From: Hordeum vulgare subsp. vulgare
Lineage: Eukaryota > Streptophyta > Magnoliopsida > Poales > Poaceae
Direction: 5' to 3'
Assembly (NCBI RefSeq): GCF_904849725.1
Contig: NC_058524.1
Location: 26,815,001 to 26,879,000, forward strand
DNA: 64,000 nt
Below the pieces are notes generated by a model. That model worked only from the letters and a program-made list of their open reading frames with translations. It had not been told where the DNA came from and did no database searches. Both the position numbers and the translations under genes were made by a program. Positions 23,717 to 35,379 of this stretch are shown here, in pieces; the stretch's first letter is position 1, and every line of letters starts with the position of its first letter.

Positions 23717-26633
23717 ATGAAGAATTTGAAGGATCCGAAGACCAAAGTCTTGCCCTCAACTACGAGGGGAGGTAAGGAATTGCCATCTAGCTCTGCACTT
23801 GATTCACCTTCAGTTATGAGTAAGTTTGCGACTTCACCTCCTGCTAGTAATCTTGATTTGTCGCCTGTGCTTGATGATGCTTGTGATACTACTGCTAGAG
23901 ATACTATGCTTGATACTGCTAGAGATGATATGCTTGATACTGCTTTGCCTGATGATGCTATGTCTGATACTATGCTTGATACTATGCTTGATACTGCTAG
24001 AGATGCTATGCCTGATACTGCTAGAGATGCTATGCTTGACACTGCTTTGCCTGATGATGCTAGAGATGCTACTATGCCTGATGATGCTATGCTTGATACT
24101 GCTAGAGATACTCCTTTGCCTGATGTTCCACTGGGAGCGTTCCTTGATGCTCATATTGCTAGTTACTGCCAATGCTCGTGATGCTTCTGAAATTGCCGAT
24201 GCTATTGAGATAGAACCTGCTTTTGCTCCTGCTAGATCTAGCTCTCCTAGATATGAATTGCCTGATATACTTGAGGGTTACGTTATGGAGGGAGAGATAG
24301 ATGAGGATTTTCTTGCGTGTAAGGATGCCTATGACGCTAAGAAATTAGTTCTCAAGTGGAAAGAAAAATCTCGGGAAGTTAGGATGAGAAATGATCCGAA
24401 GTTTGCCACTTTGCCTATCTTTATCACTGATAAGGATTATGAATTCTCTGTCGACCCTGAGATAATCTCTCTAGTCGAATTTGATCCTTTTCACGGTTAT
24501 GAGTCTGAGACGGTCATAGCCCATCTTGCCAAACTATCCGAAATAGCCAACCTTTTCACTAATGAGGAGAAGATCCGCCACTACTATATCCTTAAGTTGT
24601 TTCCTTTCTCTCTAAAGGATGATGCTAAAGCCTGGTTCACCTCTCTTGCTCCTGGATGTGTGCGTAGTCCCCAGGAGATGGTCTATTACTTCCGTGAGAA
24701 ATATTTCCCTGCCCATAAGAAGCAAGGTGCCTTGGAGGAAATATACAACTTGGCCCAACTCCAAGAAGAGAGTCTTCCACAAGCTTGGGGGAGGCTCGTC
24801 CAGCTACAGAATGCTTTGCCTGATCACCCTCTTAAGAAGAACGAGATACTTGATATCCTCTATAACGGACTTACCGATGCCTTTAGAGACTACCTAGATA
24901 GTTGTGTCGGTTGTGTTTTTAGGGAACGAACTGTAGAACAAGCTGAGACCCTACTGAATAACCTCTTGATCAACGATAATGCTTGGACTATTCCCGATCC
25001 ACCTCCTAAGCCAACTCCTAAGAAAAGAGGTATTCTATTCCTCAGTCCCGAAGATATGCAAGAAGCCAAGAAATCTATGCAAGAGAAAGGCATTAGATCT
25101 GAAGATGTCAAAAATCTACCACCTATCGAAGAGATCCACGGTCTCGATAACCCGATACAGGTAGTAGAAGTGAATTCTCTGCGTAGGTTTGACGAGAGTG
25201 GTATTCCTTTTGATAAACCTGCTAGCCTATGATTTGATGAATTTGACAACTTTGTTGCCAAACAACATAGTTTCAATGATTATGTTAGCAGACATTTGGA
25301 ACAAAGTACTCGTATGCTTAGCCATTTAAGTGCTTGTGTAGACAGAAATGTCAATACTCTGAAGCTTCTGAGTAAACATGCCTCTATGATTACTACTCAG
25401 GTAGAACAAGTACTTAAAGCTCAGAATGACCTGCTCAATGAATTAAATGACAACTCTGTCAGAGTCATTACTAGAGAAGGCAAAATGACTCAGGAACCTT
25501 TGTATCCTGAAGGTCATCCGAAGAGAATTGATCAAGATTCTCAAGGAATCAATGCTGATACACCTAGTCATCCTAAGGAGAAGAAGGAGAATGATAGAAA
25601 CCTGCACGCCGGTTCACCAAATACTGTCACACCTGAAGAACTTAATGATATTTCTGCATCTGATGTAGAAACACAATCAGGTGATGAACATGAACTTGGT
25701 GACAATGTGGACCGTGATGTTCATAATAATGCTCAACCTAGCCATGATGAGGATGTGGAGAGTGAACCTACGGTTAATCCTGATAATCCACAACCTAAGA
25801 GATACGACAAGAATGACTTCACTGCTAGGAAGCATGGTAACGAAAGAGAGCCATCGGTTCAGAGACCTATGCCCTTTCCTCCTAAGCCATCCAAGAAAAA
25901 TGATGATGAGGATTTTGAGCGCTTCGTTGAGATGATAAGACCCGTCTTTCTGCAGATGCGGTTAACTGATATGCTCAAGATGTCTCCGTATGCCAAGTAC
26001 GTGAAAGATATCGTGACTAATAAACGGAAGATACCAGATCTTGAGATCTCCACCATGCTTGCCAACTACACTTTCAAAGGTGGAACTCCTAAGAAACTTG
26101 GTGATCCCGGAGTGCCCACTATACCTTGCTCCATTAGAGGAAACTACGTAAGAACTGCCTTATGTGATCTTGGAGCCGGTGTTAGCGTTATGCCACTTTC
26201 TCTTTATCGTAGACTTGAGTTGGATAAGTTGACACCCACTGAAATTTCTCTGCAAATGGCCAACAAATCAACTGCTTTCTCTATCGGTGTTTGCGAGGAT
26301 GTGCCTGTTGTGGTTGCTAATACCACTATCTTAACATACTTTGTTATCTTGGATATCCCCGAGGACGATGCCATGGCTATCATCCTCGGAAGACCCTTTT
26401 TAAACACTGCAGGGGCTGTTATAGATTGCAACAAAGGCAATGTCACTTTCCATGTCAACGGTAATGAGCACACAGTGCACTTTCCGAAGAAACGATATCC
26501 AGTACATTGCATCAATGCTATCGAAAAGACTTCATCGATTCTCATTGGGAGTTTTGAATGCCCTATTCCCCGTGTCAAGATGAAGTATGATTTTCTTGTT
26601 GGGGAGATCCATATCCCCATTGAGGTGACTTAG
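23717..26633 (+). pseudogene. Athila-type gag-protease, two lesions
   Basis: Starts MKNLKDPKTKVLP at 23717. An unusual Asp/Ala/Thr/Met-rich region follows (about residues 54-140), built of degenerate repeats such as DTARDAMLDTALPDDA. The central Gag domain is recognised by FPFSLKDDAKAWFTSLAPG and YYFREKYFP (near 24600-24700). The C-terminal aspartic protease has CDLGAGVSVMPLSLYRRL (near 26163) and IILGRPFLNTAGAVID (near 26380). No zinc knuckle is seen. Two defects break it: one extra base near 24163 shifts the frame, and TGA at 25230-25232 follows KPASL. The reading otherwise continues to TAG at 26633. The protein would form the particle and process itself if intact; RT does not follow. Confidence 0.85.
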
Positions 26634-26824
26634 TGGCTATTCGAAAATTCTCCGTTCTCTCTTGCGATTCGAGAAGGTTTTCTCGTAAGGACTTGATCAA
26701 CCCCATTGACGAATTTCTTCCGATGACCATGAAACAGATGAATCAGAGAGTCACATACCTCTGTTTTGAGTCTTCATTTTCTTTTGCTTAGAAGAAAAAT
26801 GATGGAATTAGTTTAGCTTTTCCT

Positions 26825-27100
26825 GTTTTCTGTTTTAGCGTCCCAGAGAAAAATACATCGAAAATAAAACTTCTCCGATGGTCCTGAAAATTTAGTATGA
26901 TTTTTTCTAGAATTTTTGAAAATTTCTGGGCCTGAGAGCTGGTCAGGGGGCCTGACTAGTGGGCCACAAGCCCCCCACCGCCACCTACCCCCTGGTGGCG
27001 GGGTGCAATTTTGTGGGGCCCACAGGCACCCCCTCCACTCATTCCAGCTCCCAGGCTCTTCCTCCACCTCCAGAAAAAATTGTTTCGCAGCTCAAACCCG
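26825..27100 (+). promoter_or_regulatory. internal LTR-like segment in front of the second ORF
   Basis: This stretch is colinear with part of the element's own LTR (30590-30800). Shared blocks in the same order are tcctgaaaattta, agtgggccacaagcccc, ccccctggtggcgg, tgtggggcccacaggcacc, ccagctc and ccagaaaaaat. It lies 335 bp upstream of the ORF at 27435. A TATA-like ctataaaag occurs at about 27274. A promoter role is inference. Confidence 0.55.
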
Positions 27101-27434
27101 TGTTCTTGCTCATTTGGCTTTGATTTTCGATCTCCTTGCTCAAAGCACCATTCTCCGAACTGTTTTGGGGAAATTGCTCCTTGGTAAGTGACTCCTCCAT
27201 TGGTCCAATTAGTTTTTGCTCTAGTGCTTTATCCTTCCCGAATTCTTGCTGCCTTGGTGACCCTGTTCTTGAGCTATAAAAGTTGATTTTAGCTGGTCCG
27301 AAGTAGTTTTAGCGCGTGATACGGTCTCTAGGCACTAGTAGGAGTAGTTGCTACAAGTTGGGTTGATCCTTGTTCACTTTTCTTTCGAAGTCTCTAAAAA
27401 TTTCAGAATTTTTCAGAGCTAGAAAAAGGAAAAG

Positions 27435-28502
27435 ATGAGGAGGTTCTTGAGAGGCTCTTCAAGTCGTAACCACAAGGAGGATGAGAAGAATCACCCGAAG
27501 TATGTAGTCCCTCGAGTCACAGAAGTTCGAGCGTGCGAGTGGCCAAGTAATGAATTTTTGCGCGCCGCCGGACTTTATGAAGACTTTTATTACTTGGTGG
27601 AGAACACAGGTCTTACTGCGTTCGTTGAAGATAAGTGCGCACAATATCTCCTCCTCACCAATATTTTCGTTCAAAGCTTCAACTTTTATCCGAGGAAGAA
27701 TCCTCCCATGGTTGAGTTCAGGATATATGATGTCCCCCAGTGCATGACGCTGCAGGATTTTTGCAATGTATGCAAATTACCTTATGTTGGGGATATCCGT
27801 GACCCTCGTCCACGGGACTTGGAGGATTTCATTGGTTCTATTGCTGTTGGAGAGGAGAGAGGAGTGTCTCGCGCTAGAATTGCTGGCATACATTTTCCTG
27901 TGCTTCGGTACTTCTCCCTATTTGTGGGAAAATGTTTGATTGTCCGTGGGAAGACTGGATCACTTAGTTCTTCAGACCTTGCGGTTCTGCGCGAAGGCCT
28001 TTATAACGATAAGACTTATAGCTTGGGCGCTATAGTAGCTCAACGGTTGAACCTGAACCGTTCTAAAGGTGTTGTCTATGGAGGTATCTACGCTACCCGT
28101 CTTGCCAGACACTTTGAGATACCCATTAGACTGGGAGAGGAAGGAGAGATGCTTCTCCCTAAGCGATATCTGGATTATGACAGCATGGTTCGTCATGATT
28201 TTCTGGATAGAGATGCTAGTAGACGGATGATTTATAACCTGGTGTTTAGTCAGGGTACTCGGGAGACTATTACTTTGCCTGCTCCTTCTTTGTTTGATCT
28301 TCATGCAGGCAGGTACACTATTATGCCCGCGGACATCTACGCATATTGGGGCTTGGCCCAACCACAGGCTCCCGTGCCCGAGCCGCCAGTCGAGTACCAG
28401 ACGCCAGTTTACCAGTGGGAGCCAAAGGAGCTCAAACAGCAGTGGCATCCACAGTCTGCTCCAAAGTATCCTAGAGCTGGTTATTTCCCACCTTGGGAGT
28501 AG
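27435..28502 (+). CDS. second ORF of the Athila-type element, 355 residues, function unknown
   Basis: Uninterrupted frame from ATG (MRRFLRGSSSRNHKEDEKN) to TAG at 28502, notable in an element whose gag is broken. The basic N-terminus is followed by a globular domain (ACEWPSNEFLRAAGLYEDFY, then FVQSFNFYPRKNPPMVEFRI) and a Pro/Gln-rich tail (QPQAPVPEPPVEYQTP). There is no signal peptide or clear membrane segment. It resembles proteins annotated as Athila ORF-1 or plant retrotransposon proteins. It sits where RT would be expected, downstream of the LTR-like segment. It could assist packaging or localisation, but nothing in the sequence proves it. Confidence 0.7.
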   Translation: MRRFLRGSSSRNHKEDEKNHPKYVVPRVTEVRACEWPSNEFLRAAGLYEDFYYLVENTGLTAFVEDKCAQYLLLTNIFVQSFNFYPRKNPPMVEFRIYDVPQCMTLQDFCNVCKLPYVGDIRDPRPRDLEDFIGSIAVGEERGVSRARIAGIHFPVLRYFSLFVGKCLIVRGKTGSLSSSDLAVLREGLYNDKTYSLGAIVAQRLNLNRSKGVVYGGIYATRLARHFEIPIRLGEEGEMLLPKRYLDYDSMVRHDFLDRDASRRMIYNLVFSQGTRETITLPAPSLFDLHAGRYTIMPADIYAYWGLAQPQAPVPEPPVEYQTPVYQWEPKELKQQWHPQSAPKYPRAGYFPPWE

Positions 28503-30439
28503 ACCAAGCTAGGCCAAAAGCCTAAGCTTGGGGGAGTACGTGTTCTTACCGACTATATATTCATGCTTATGCTTTCACTTTGTTAGCCGGTGTTTACACT
28601 TTGCCACTGTATTATCCATGCTAGTTTCTTTTCGTGTTCTTGTTTTCTTGTTTTGTGTCCTTCTGAGATAACCCAAAAAGATTTTTCTTTCTTCTTTTTC
28701 CTGTTGGGAGTTTTCCCGTGTAACTAGTTTTCTTTTTCTTTGTGTCAAGGTAGAAGATATTGGTTACAATGCTTAGTGGTTCTTACATGCTTACCTGTTT
28801 AGCTTTCAAAGAGCCATATTATTTTGTCTTCTCCTTTGTGTTTGCCTGCAGATTCAGCTTAGTCCAATGCGCTTATTATCGTTTTCATCGTTCAATCGTG
28901 CAAATGAAAGGCAACAATGATGGTATATGATGAAGTGATTGAGACTGAAAAGCTGGTATGAACTCTATCTATTTTGTTTTTGTAAATATGACTAGCTTGT
29001 CGACCCAGATTTTGCTTTGTTGTGAGAGAACCATGTTTGCAATGACAACCTAGAGACCATAGTTTCTGATGCCATGCTTATTTAGCTGAGAGCTTATAAT
29101 GGTTTGTCTTGATTGCCAACATAGATTTTGAGATGACTATGATGTAGTATGATAGGATGGTATTCTCCTTTGAATGTTTCAAGTGGCTTGACTTGGTGCA
29201 TGTTCATGCATGTAGTTGAAACAAAATCAACATAGCCTCTATGATGTTCGTGTTCATGGTGATTTATATCCTGTTCATGCTTGCATTCAATCTTAGTCAA
29301 ACTCATTGCATCTTGATGACTGTTGTGGCTCTCTAGTTGGTCGCTTCCCAGTCTTCTGCTAGCCTTCACTTGTACTAAGCGGGAATACTACTTGTGCATC
29401 CACCTCCATAAACCCAAAAGTTTTTCCATGAGAGTCCACCATACCTACCTATTTGCGGTATCTACCTGCCGTTCCAAGTAAATTTGCATGTGCCATTCTC
29501 TAAACCTTCAAGAAATAAACCTGTTTTGCATGCCCGAACCGCTCATGTGGTGACAGAGGGCTATTGGTATCTTCCATGCTAGGAGTGTTATCCTCGACAT
29601 GTGTTTATTCATAGTCCTGCACGAGAAAGGGGCCGGTATTTGGGATGCCCAGTTCCATGCTTAAATCGAAAACATAACTGTAAAACAAGACTCCCCTCGG
29701 ATTGATGTTAGTATGGACGGTACCCGAGGATTCGGCTAGCCGTGGAGTGTGATTGATTGGTGGTGGGGGAGTTAAAACTTTACTTTCTGTTTGGGAATAG
29801 CCTATAGCATGAGTAGCATGGAAGATATTGAGAACTCTTGGTCATTGCGTTGACAATGAAAGCATGCCACCCAAAATTATTATCTTTGTTTTCAAAGCTT
29901 GAGCTCTGGCACCTCTGCAAGTCAATGCTTCCCTCTGCGAAAGGCCTGTCTATTTATTTTCCTATTGAGTCATCCCCCTCTTATATAAGCACCAATTAGA
30001 GAGCACCTCTGTCATTTTTATGCTTTGCTTTTGATTGATATTGAGTATGACTATGACTGGATCTTCGTTGCTATGAATTACAATGTTTAGTCAGCCCTTG
30101 ATATTTGAAAGTGCTCTGCATTTATGGTTTGCGGTCTCAGAAAGAGCTAGAGAGATACCACCTATTCATATTGCTTCATGCTTGTTTTGATTGAAGTGTT
30201 GGTATTTGAAACTCATTATTATTTGCTCGTTAGCTGATTATGCCATTGATATTAGTTTACCGTGAGACCTTTGTGTCATTTGCTTATGTGGTTAACTTGT
30301 GATCTTGCTGTAATTCTGGTTATGAGTTAGACATAATTGCAACAACAATATCAAATAGAGTTTGTCAAAGTTTTTCTTTCTCTCTCAGTTTGTCAACTGA
30401 GTTGCTTGAGGACAAGCAAGGTTTTAAGTTTGGGGGAGT
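28503..30439 (+). other. long non-coding 3' interior of the Athila-type element
   Basis: About 1.9 kb without a credible gene. A tract agcttgggggag at about 28526, just after the ORF, echoes the true polypurine tract aagtttgggggag at 30426-30438 that abuts the 3' LTR. Confidence 0.65.
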
Positions 30440-32203
30440 TGATACGTCTCCAACGTATCTACTTTTCCAAACTCTTTTGCCCTTGTTTTGGACTAATTTG
30501 CATGATTTGAATGGAACTAACCTGGACTGACGCTGTTTTCAGCAGAATTGCCTTGGTGTTATTTTTGTGCAGAAATCAAAGTTCTCCAAATATCCTGAAA
30601 ATTTACGGGGAGCAGTTTTGGAAAATATCAAAAATACGTGCGCCAGGATCAACCTGAGGGGGTGGGCCAGTGGGCCACAAGCCCCTGCTCCGCCACGACC
30701 CCCCTGGTGGCGGTGGGCAGGCTTGTGGGGCCCACAGGCACCTGCCGCCCCCAACTCCAGCTCTATAAGTTGTCTTTCGTCCCAGAAAAAATAAAGAGAG
30801 AAGTTTTCGTCGCGTTTTCGATACGGAAGCGCCGCCACCACCTGCTCTTCATCTGGAGGGCAGATCTGGAGTCCGTCTTGGGCTCCGGGGAAGGGAAATC
30901 GTCGCCATCATCATCATCAACCTTCTTCCCTCTCCAATTCCATGAAGCTCTTCGTCGTTCGTGAGTAATCTATTCGTAGGCTCGCTGGACGGTGATGAGT
31001 AGGATGAGATCTATCATGTAATCAAGTTAGTTTTGATGGGGATTGATCCCTAGTATTCACTATGTTCTGAGTTTTGATGTTGCTACTACTTTGCCATGCT
31101 TAATGCTTGTCACTAGGGCCCGAGTGCCATGATTTCAGATCTGAAATTATTCTGTTGTCACCAATATATGTGTGTTTTAGATCCGATCTTGCAAGTTGTA
31201 GTTACCTACTATGTGTTATGACCCGGCAACCCCGGAGTGACAATAACCGGAACCACTCCCGGTGATGACCATAGTTTGAGGAGTTCATGTGTTCACCAAG
31301 TGCTAATGCGTTGGTCCGATCTTTATTAAAAGGAGAACCTTAATATCCCGTAGTTTCCTTTTGGACCCAGCTGCCACGGGAGGGATGGACAATAGATGTC
31401 ATGCAAGTTCTTTTCCCTAAGCACGTATGACGACACACGGAATGCATGCCTACATCACATTGACGAACGGGAGCTAGCCACTTATCTCTCCGTGTTATAA
31501 CTGTTGCATGATGAATATCATTCAAACAAATCACCGACCCAATGCCTACGAGTTTGTCCTACTGTTGCTACTGCCGTTACTTGTCTTGTTCTACTGCTAC
31601 TACTGTTGCTACTGCCGTTACTTGTCTTGCTCTGCTGCTACTACTGTTGCTACTGCCGTTACATGTCTTGCTCTACTGCTACTACTGTTGCTACTACTGT
31701 TACTTGTCTTGCTCTGCCGCTACTACTGTTGCTAATGATGTTACTTGTCTTGTTCTGCTGCTACCGTTGCTACTACTGTCGCTTGCTACTGTTGCTACTT
31801 GCTACTGTTGTCACTACTGCTGTTCCTTGCCACTTCTATTGCTCGTTACACTGCCGATACCCGCTACTTCGATGTCACTATTGTGCTTGCAGATACTAAT
31901 CTTTCAGGTGTGGTTGAATCTGGCAAATTCAGCTGCTAATACTTGAGAGTATACTCTCACCTCCTGACTGGCGTACCTACAAATTGGGTCGAATACTCTA
32001 CCCTCGAAAACTGTTGCGAACCCACGCGCTGGTGGGCCATCAACAACATTCTTCCAGTTTCATTGTCGGGGAGTGCTATCAGCATTCTTCTGGTGCTGTT
32101 GCAGGAGAAGGTTAGTTGTTATAAGCATTCATCTAGATAACACTAGAGATTGCAGGATACACACTTTTCTGGAGCTATTGCCAGGGAAGCACAACTGATG
32201 TCA
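30440..32203 (+). repeat. 3' LTR of the Athila-type element
   Basis: 1764 bp, TGATACGTCTCCAACG...CTGATGTCA. It carries the same 41-bp minisatellite at about 31560-31770, again about five units. It is followed by target duplication AGCAC (32204-32208). Confidence 0.9.
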
Positions 32204-32387
32204 AGCACCTCTGTGATTGTTATAACCAGATCATCGGGGTACGTACCTCGGAAGGGTGAAGCCGAAAGCTAGCATTCATAAGGAAACAATTGGTCGGCCA
32301 AGAGGGAAGTGTACATAATTGGTGATCATCACCAAAACCCGGAGTTATTTTCCCGAAGTAACCGTTAGTCGCATACGGTTAACATAG

Positions 32388-34977
32388 TGAAAGGACGTGG
32401 ATGTCACCTAGAGGGGGACTGAATAGGCGCTTTAAAATAATTATGGTTTAGGCTTGAACAAATGCGGAATAAAACTAACATTTAATTTGTCAAGCACAAA
32501 ACCTAAAACAACTATGCTCACCTATGTGCACGAACAACTTATGCTAAGCAAGATAAACAACTAAGTGATAGCAAGATATATAACATGAAACAATATGGCT
32601 ATCACAAAGTAAAATGCATAAGTAAAGGGCTCGGGTAAGAGATAACCGAGGCGTGTGGAGAAGACGATGCATCCTGAAGTGCACACCCTTGCGGATGCTA
32701 ATCTCCTTTTGGAGCGGTGTGGAGGCACAATGCTCCCAAGAAGCCGCTAAGGTCACCGTAATCTCCTCACGCCTCGCACAATGCAAGAGGTCGTGATTCC
32801 GCTAAGCGACCCTTGAGGGTGGTCACGGAACCCGTAAAAACAAGGTTGGTGTAATCTCCACAACTTAATTGGAGGCTCCCAACAACACCATGAAGCTTCA
32901 CCACAATGGACCGTGGCTCCGAGATGACCTCAAATGCTCGGCGCTTTCGCGGAGACCTAACTGGAGACCCCAACGCTTTCCCGGAGCGTTACACCACAAT
33001 GATTGATCTCCGAGGTACCACGAAGCTTCTAGGATGCCAAAGCACCCAAGAAGAACAAGCTCTAGGGTACCAAGCACCCAAGAGTAATAAGCTTCTCAAC
33101 TTCACTTCCATGTATCATCATGGAGAACTCAAACCAATGCAACTAATGCAATGGTAAGAACACACGAAGTGGCCAAGTCCCTCACACTCAAATACCTTCA
33201 CAACAACAAAATCTATGGAGGAATATGAGAGGAAGGACAAGGAGCTCACAAAGAACTACAAGATCAAGATCCAAGGGGTTCCCTCACATAGAGGAGAAAG
33301 TGTTTGGTGAAAATGTGGATCTAGATCTCCTCTCTCTTTTCCCTCAAGAACTAGCAAGAATCATTGGAGGGATTGAGAGTTAGCAAGATCGAAGAAGGGA
33401 TAAAAATAGGGGAAGAACACGAGCTCAACGGATAAGGGGACATTGGGGAAGAAGACCCCCTTAAATAGGTCCCTCGAAATCTAACCGTTATGCACTGAGC
33501 TTGTGCACAAGCGGTAGTACCGCTCGGGCGAGTGGTACTTCCGCTGGACCGGAAGTTTCAAGGAAAAACGTGCAAACGGCAGAGATCTCGGGGCGGTAGT
33601 GCCATTGGAGCGGTACTAACGTCCGACCCAGCGGTACTACCGCTGGAGATACCAGACACAAAAACTAAGCTGAAGTGAGAATGGAAGGCGAGGGCGGCAG
33701 TACCGCTGGAGCGGTACTACTGCTCCTCTCCTAGCGGTACTTCCGCTCAAACTAGAAAAAGCATCAAAGATGCTAGAACAAAAATACAAGCAGAAGTGAG
33801 GCCGGACCTGGAGGGCGGCAGTAACGCCAGAGCGGTACTACCGCTGAGCCCTAACGGTACTTCCGCTTGAGAGAGAAAACCTGCCCTGAACTGACATAAC
33901 TTTCGCATACGAGCTCTCAATTGAGCAAACTCAAGATTTTTGGTTATCTCAAGAACATGCAGTTATGAGAATGCCAGTTATATAGAGATGTGAAACCTCT
34001 ATGAATGAAGAACCGAAAAAAACTCCAACATCGAAAACATCATAGAAGATGCATATGGACTCCGTTTTCGATGAACTCGAGCTTGTCATCAAGATGACCA
34101 TAAGCTCTAAAACTCATGAAGAGAAACACCAAACAAAAATCGAGAAAGTTGATGCGAGGATGCAAATGGTTTGAGCTCCAAACGAATGATATGATCAAGC
34201 TACTCACTTGAGATCCCCCCTTGATGGTACGACAATCTATCCTATAACCCAGTCTCCCAATTACCACTTTGAGACCAGTAAAATAGAAAACCTATCAAGG
34301 GCAAACCTATACCTTGAACATAGTCCACTTGATCTAGATGATGGCGATGTTGCCCTCCTCAAGATGGACCACCTTTCTTGATTGCGCCGGCTCGATGAGG
34401 ACTAGTAAATTGCTCCCCCATACTCCACCATGGGTGAGCCACTCTTCAACACATCTTCACAAGTACATTGCCACCACAATGGACGGCAAGCTTCAAGCAT
34501 GATCTCTTCGTAATGCTCAACTTGAACTTGCATACTGCAATCTTGATGGCGATCACACCTTGAAGTTATCCTCCATGGGTCATATGAGATCTTTCTGTTG
34601 ACGCACACCCATGGAAACACACCTAACCCCACATAGAACTCTCATGAACACCATGTGTTAGTACACAAAGCATAACGAACAATGCTTACCATACCATGGG
34701 ATCACTTGATCCTTCTTGGTACATCTTGTATGCTTTGTGAGTTGATCAACTTGGTTCACTTTTTGACTTAGTCTTGATCCACCTTGTGTCTTTATGACCA
34801 ATCTTCGGAAAAAAACTTGAATGCCACCTTGGCCATCATATAAACTCCTTGATACCAACATATGGACTTCAAGAAGTGCCTATGGACAAACGCTTCGAAT
34901 ATATATCAAGGCAACCATTAGTCCATAGGGATTGTCATCAATTACCAAAACCACATATGGAGAAATATGCTCTAACA
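32388..34977 (-). mobile_element. TG...CA element of 2590 bp with 5-bp duplication, probably a solo LTR
   Basis: Bounded by TGAAAGGACG and ...TCTAACA and flanked by CATAG on both sides (32383-32387 and 34978-34982). On the minus strand it starts TGTTAGAGCATATTTCTCC. No coding capacity, primer site or internal LTR pair is found. These properties fit a solo LTR of a large element, though a short non-autonomous LTR element is not excluded. I cannot name the family. It interrupts the 3' non-coding part of the Tat gypsy element, whose sequence resumes as caacctgaag at 34983. Confidence 0.72.
33500..33875. repeat. cluster of short palindromes around gcggtactaccgct
   Basis: Variants of gcggtagtaccgct, gcggtactaccgct and gcggtacttccgct recur about ten times (for example 33513, 33632, 33693, 33738, 33832, 33856). 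They are interspersed with ggcggcagtaccgctgg. Each copy is nearly self-complementary, so the region can form many small hairpins. It lies in the centre of the 2590-bp TG...CA element. Confidence 0.75.
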
Positions 34978-34982
34978 CATAG

Positions 34983-35379
34983 CAACCTGAAGTAAAGAAC
35001 CCATGGAGGAACTATTTTCTTCGACAGATGTTTATTATGTTAAGAAATAATGTAACATAACTCCCCGAGCGCTTTCTATCTGTTCGCACCAAATGGCCGG
35101 ATTGCCTGGTTCTCCCAAGTACTTTCTTGTTACCATAGGTTACATAGTACGGAACACTCCCCGACCACTGGCAGCGGAGGTAGAAGCCGATAGCTGGTTA
35201 AGACAATGTTTACAGCACAGATGGAGCATGTTTGATGTAAAGTACATAGCTACAAAGAATCAAGCGCCCGATGGATTGTCAAGGCTATCTATTATGGTAT
35301 CCAGGGTGCAGTCTTCTTGCGAGATACGGACGGATCATATCACATGGTCATACACCAAATGAAGCAGCACCACTTGACC
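34983..35379 (+). other. gypsy 3' non-coding stretch, no gene seen
   Basis: Continuation of the Tat-type element between the TG...CA insertion and the antisense ORF. A short open frame at 35093-35362 contains FDVKYIATKNQAPDGLSR, but its position after integrase and lack of other motifs argue against a real RNase H. Confidence 0.45.

Larger units (their letters stand above)
21886..32203 (+). mobile_element. Athila-type Ty3/gypsy LTR retrotransposon, full-length, non-autonomous
   Basis: 10318 bp with LTRs at 21886-23639 and 30440-32203 and target duplication AGCAC at 21881-21885 and 32204-32208. The LTR type starts TGATACGTCTCCAACGTATC, familiar from the Triticeae Sabrina/WHAM group; I am unsure which. 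A perfect tRNA-Asp primer site follows the 5' LTR and a polypurine tract (aagtttgggggag) precedes the 3' LTR. Inside are gag-protease and a second intact ORF of 355 residues. No RT, RNase H or integrase is visible in the 26634-30439 interval, so enzymes would have to come from a partner element. Confidence 0.92.

Noticed and set aside
35093..35362. Possible RNase H fragment (FDVKYIATKNQAPDGLSR)
   Set aside because: Located after integrase with no other RNase H motif; more likely chance similarity in the 3' non-coding region.
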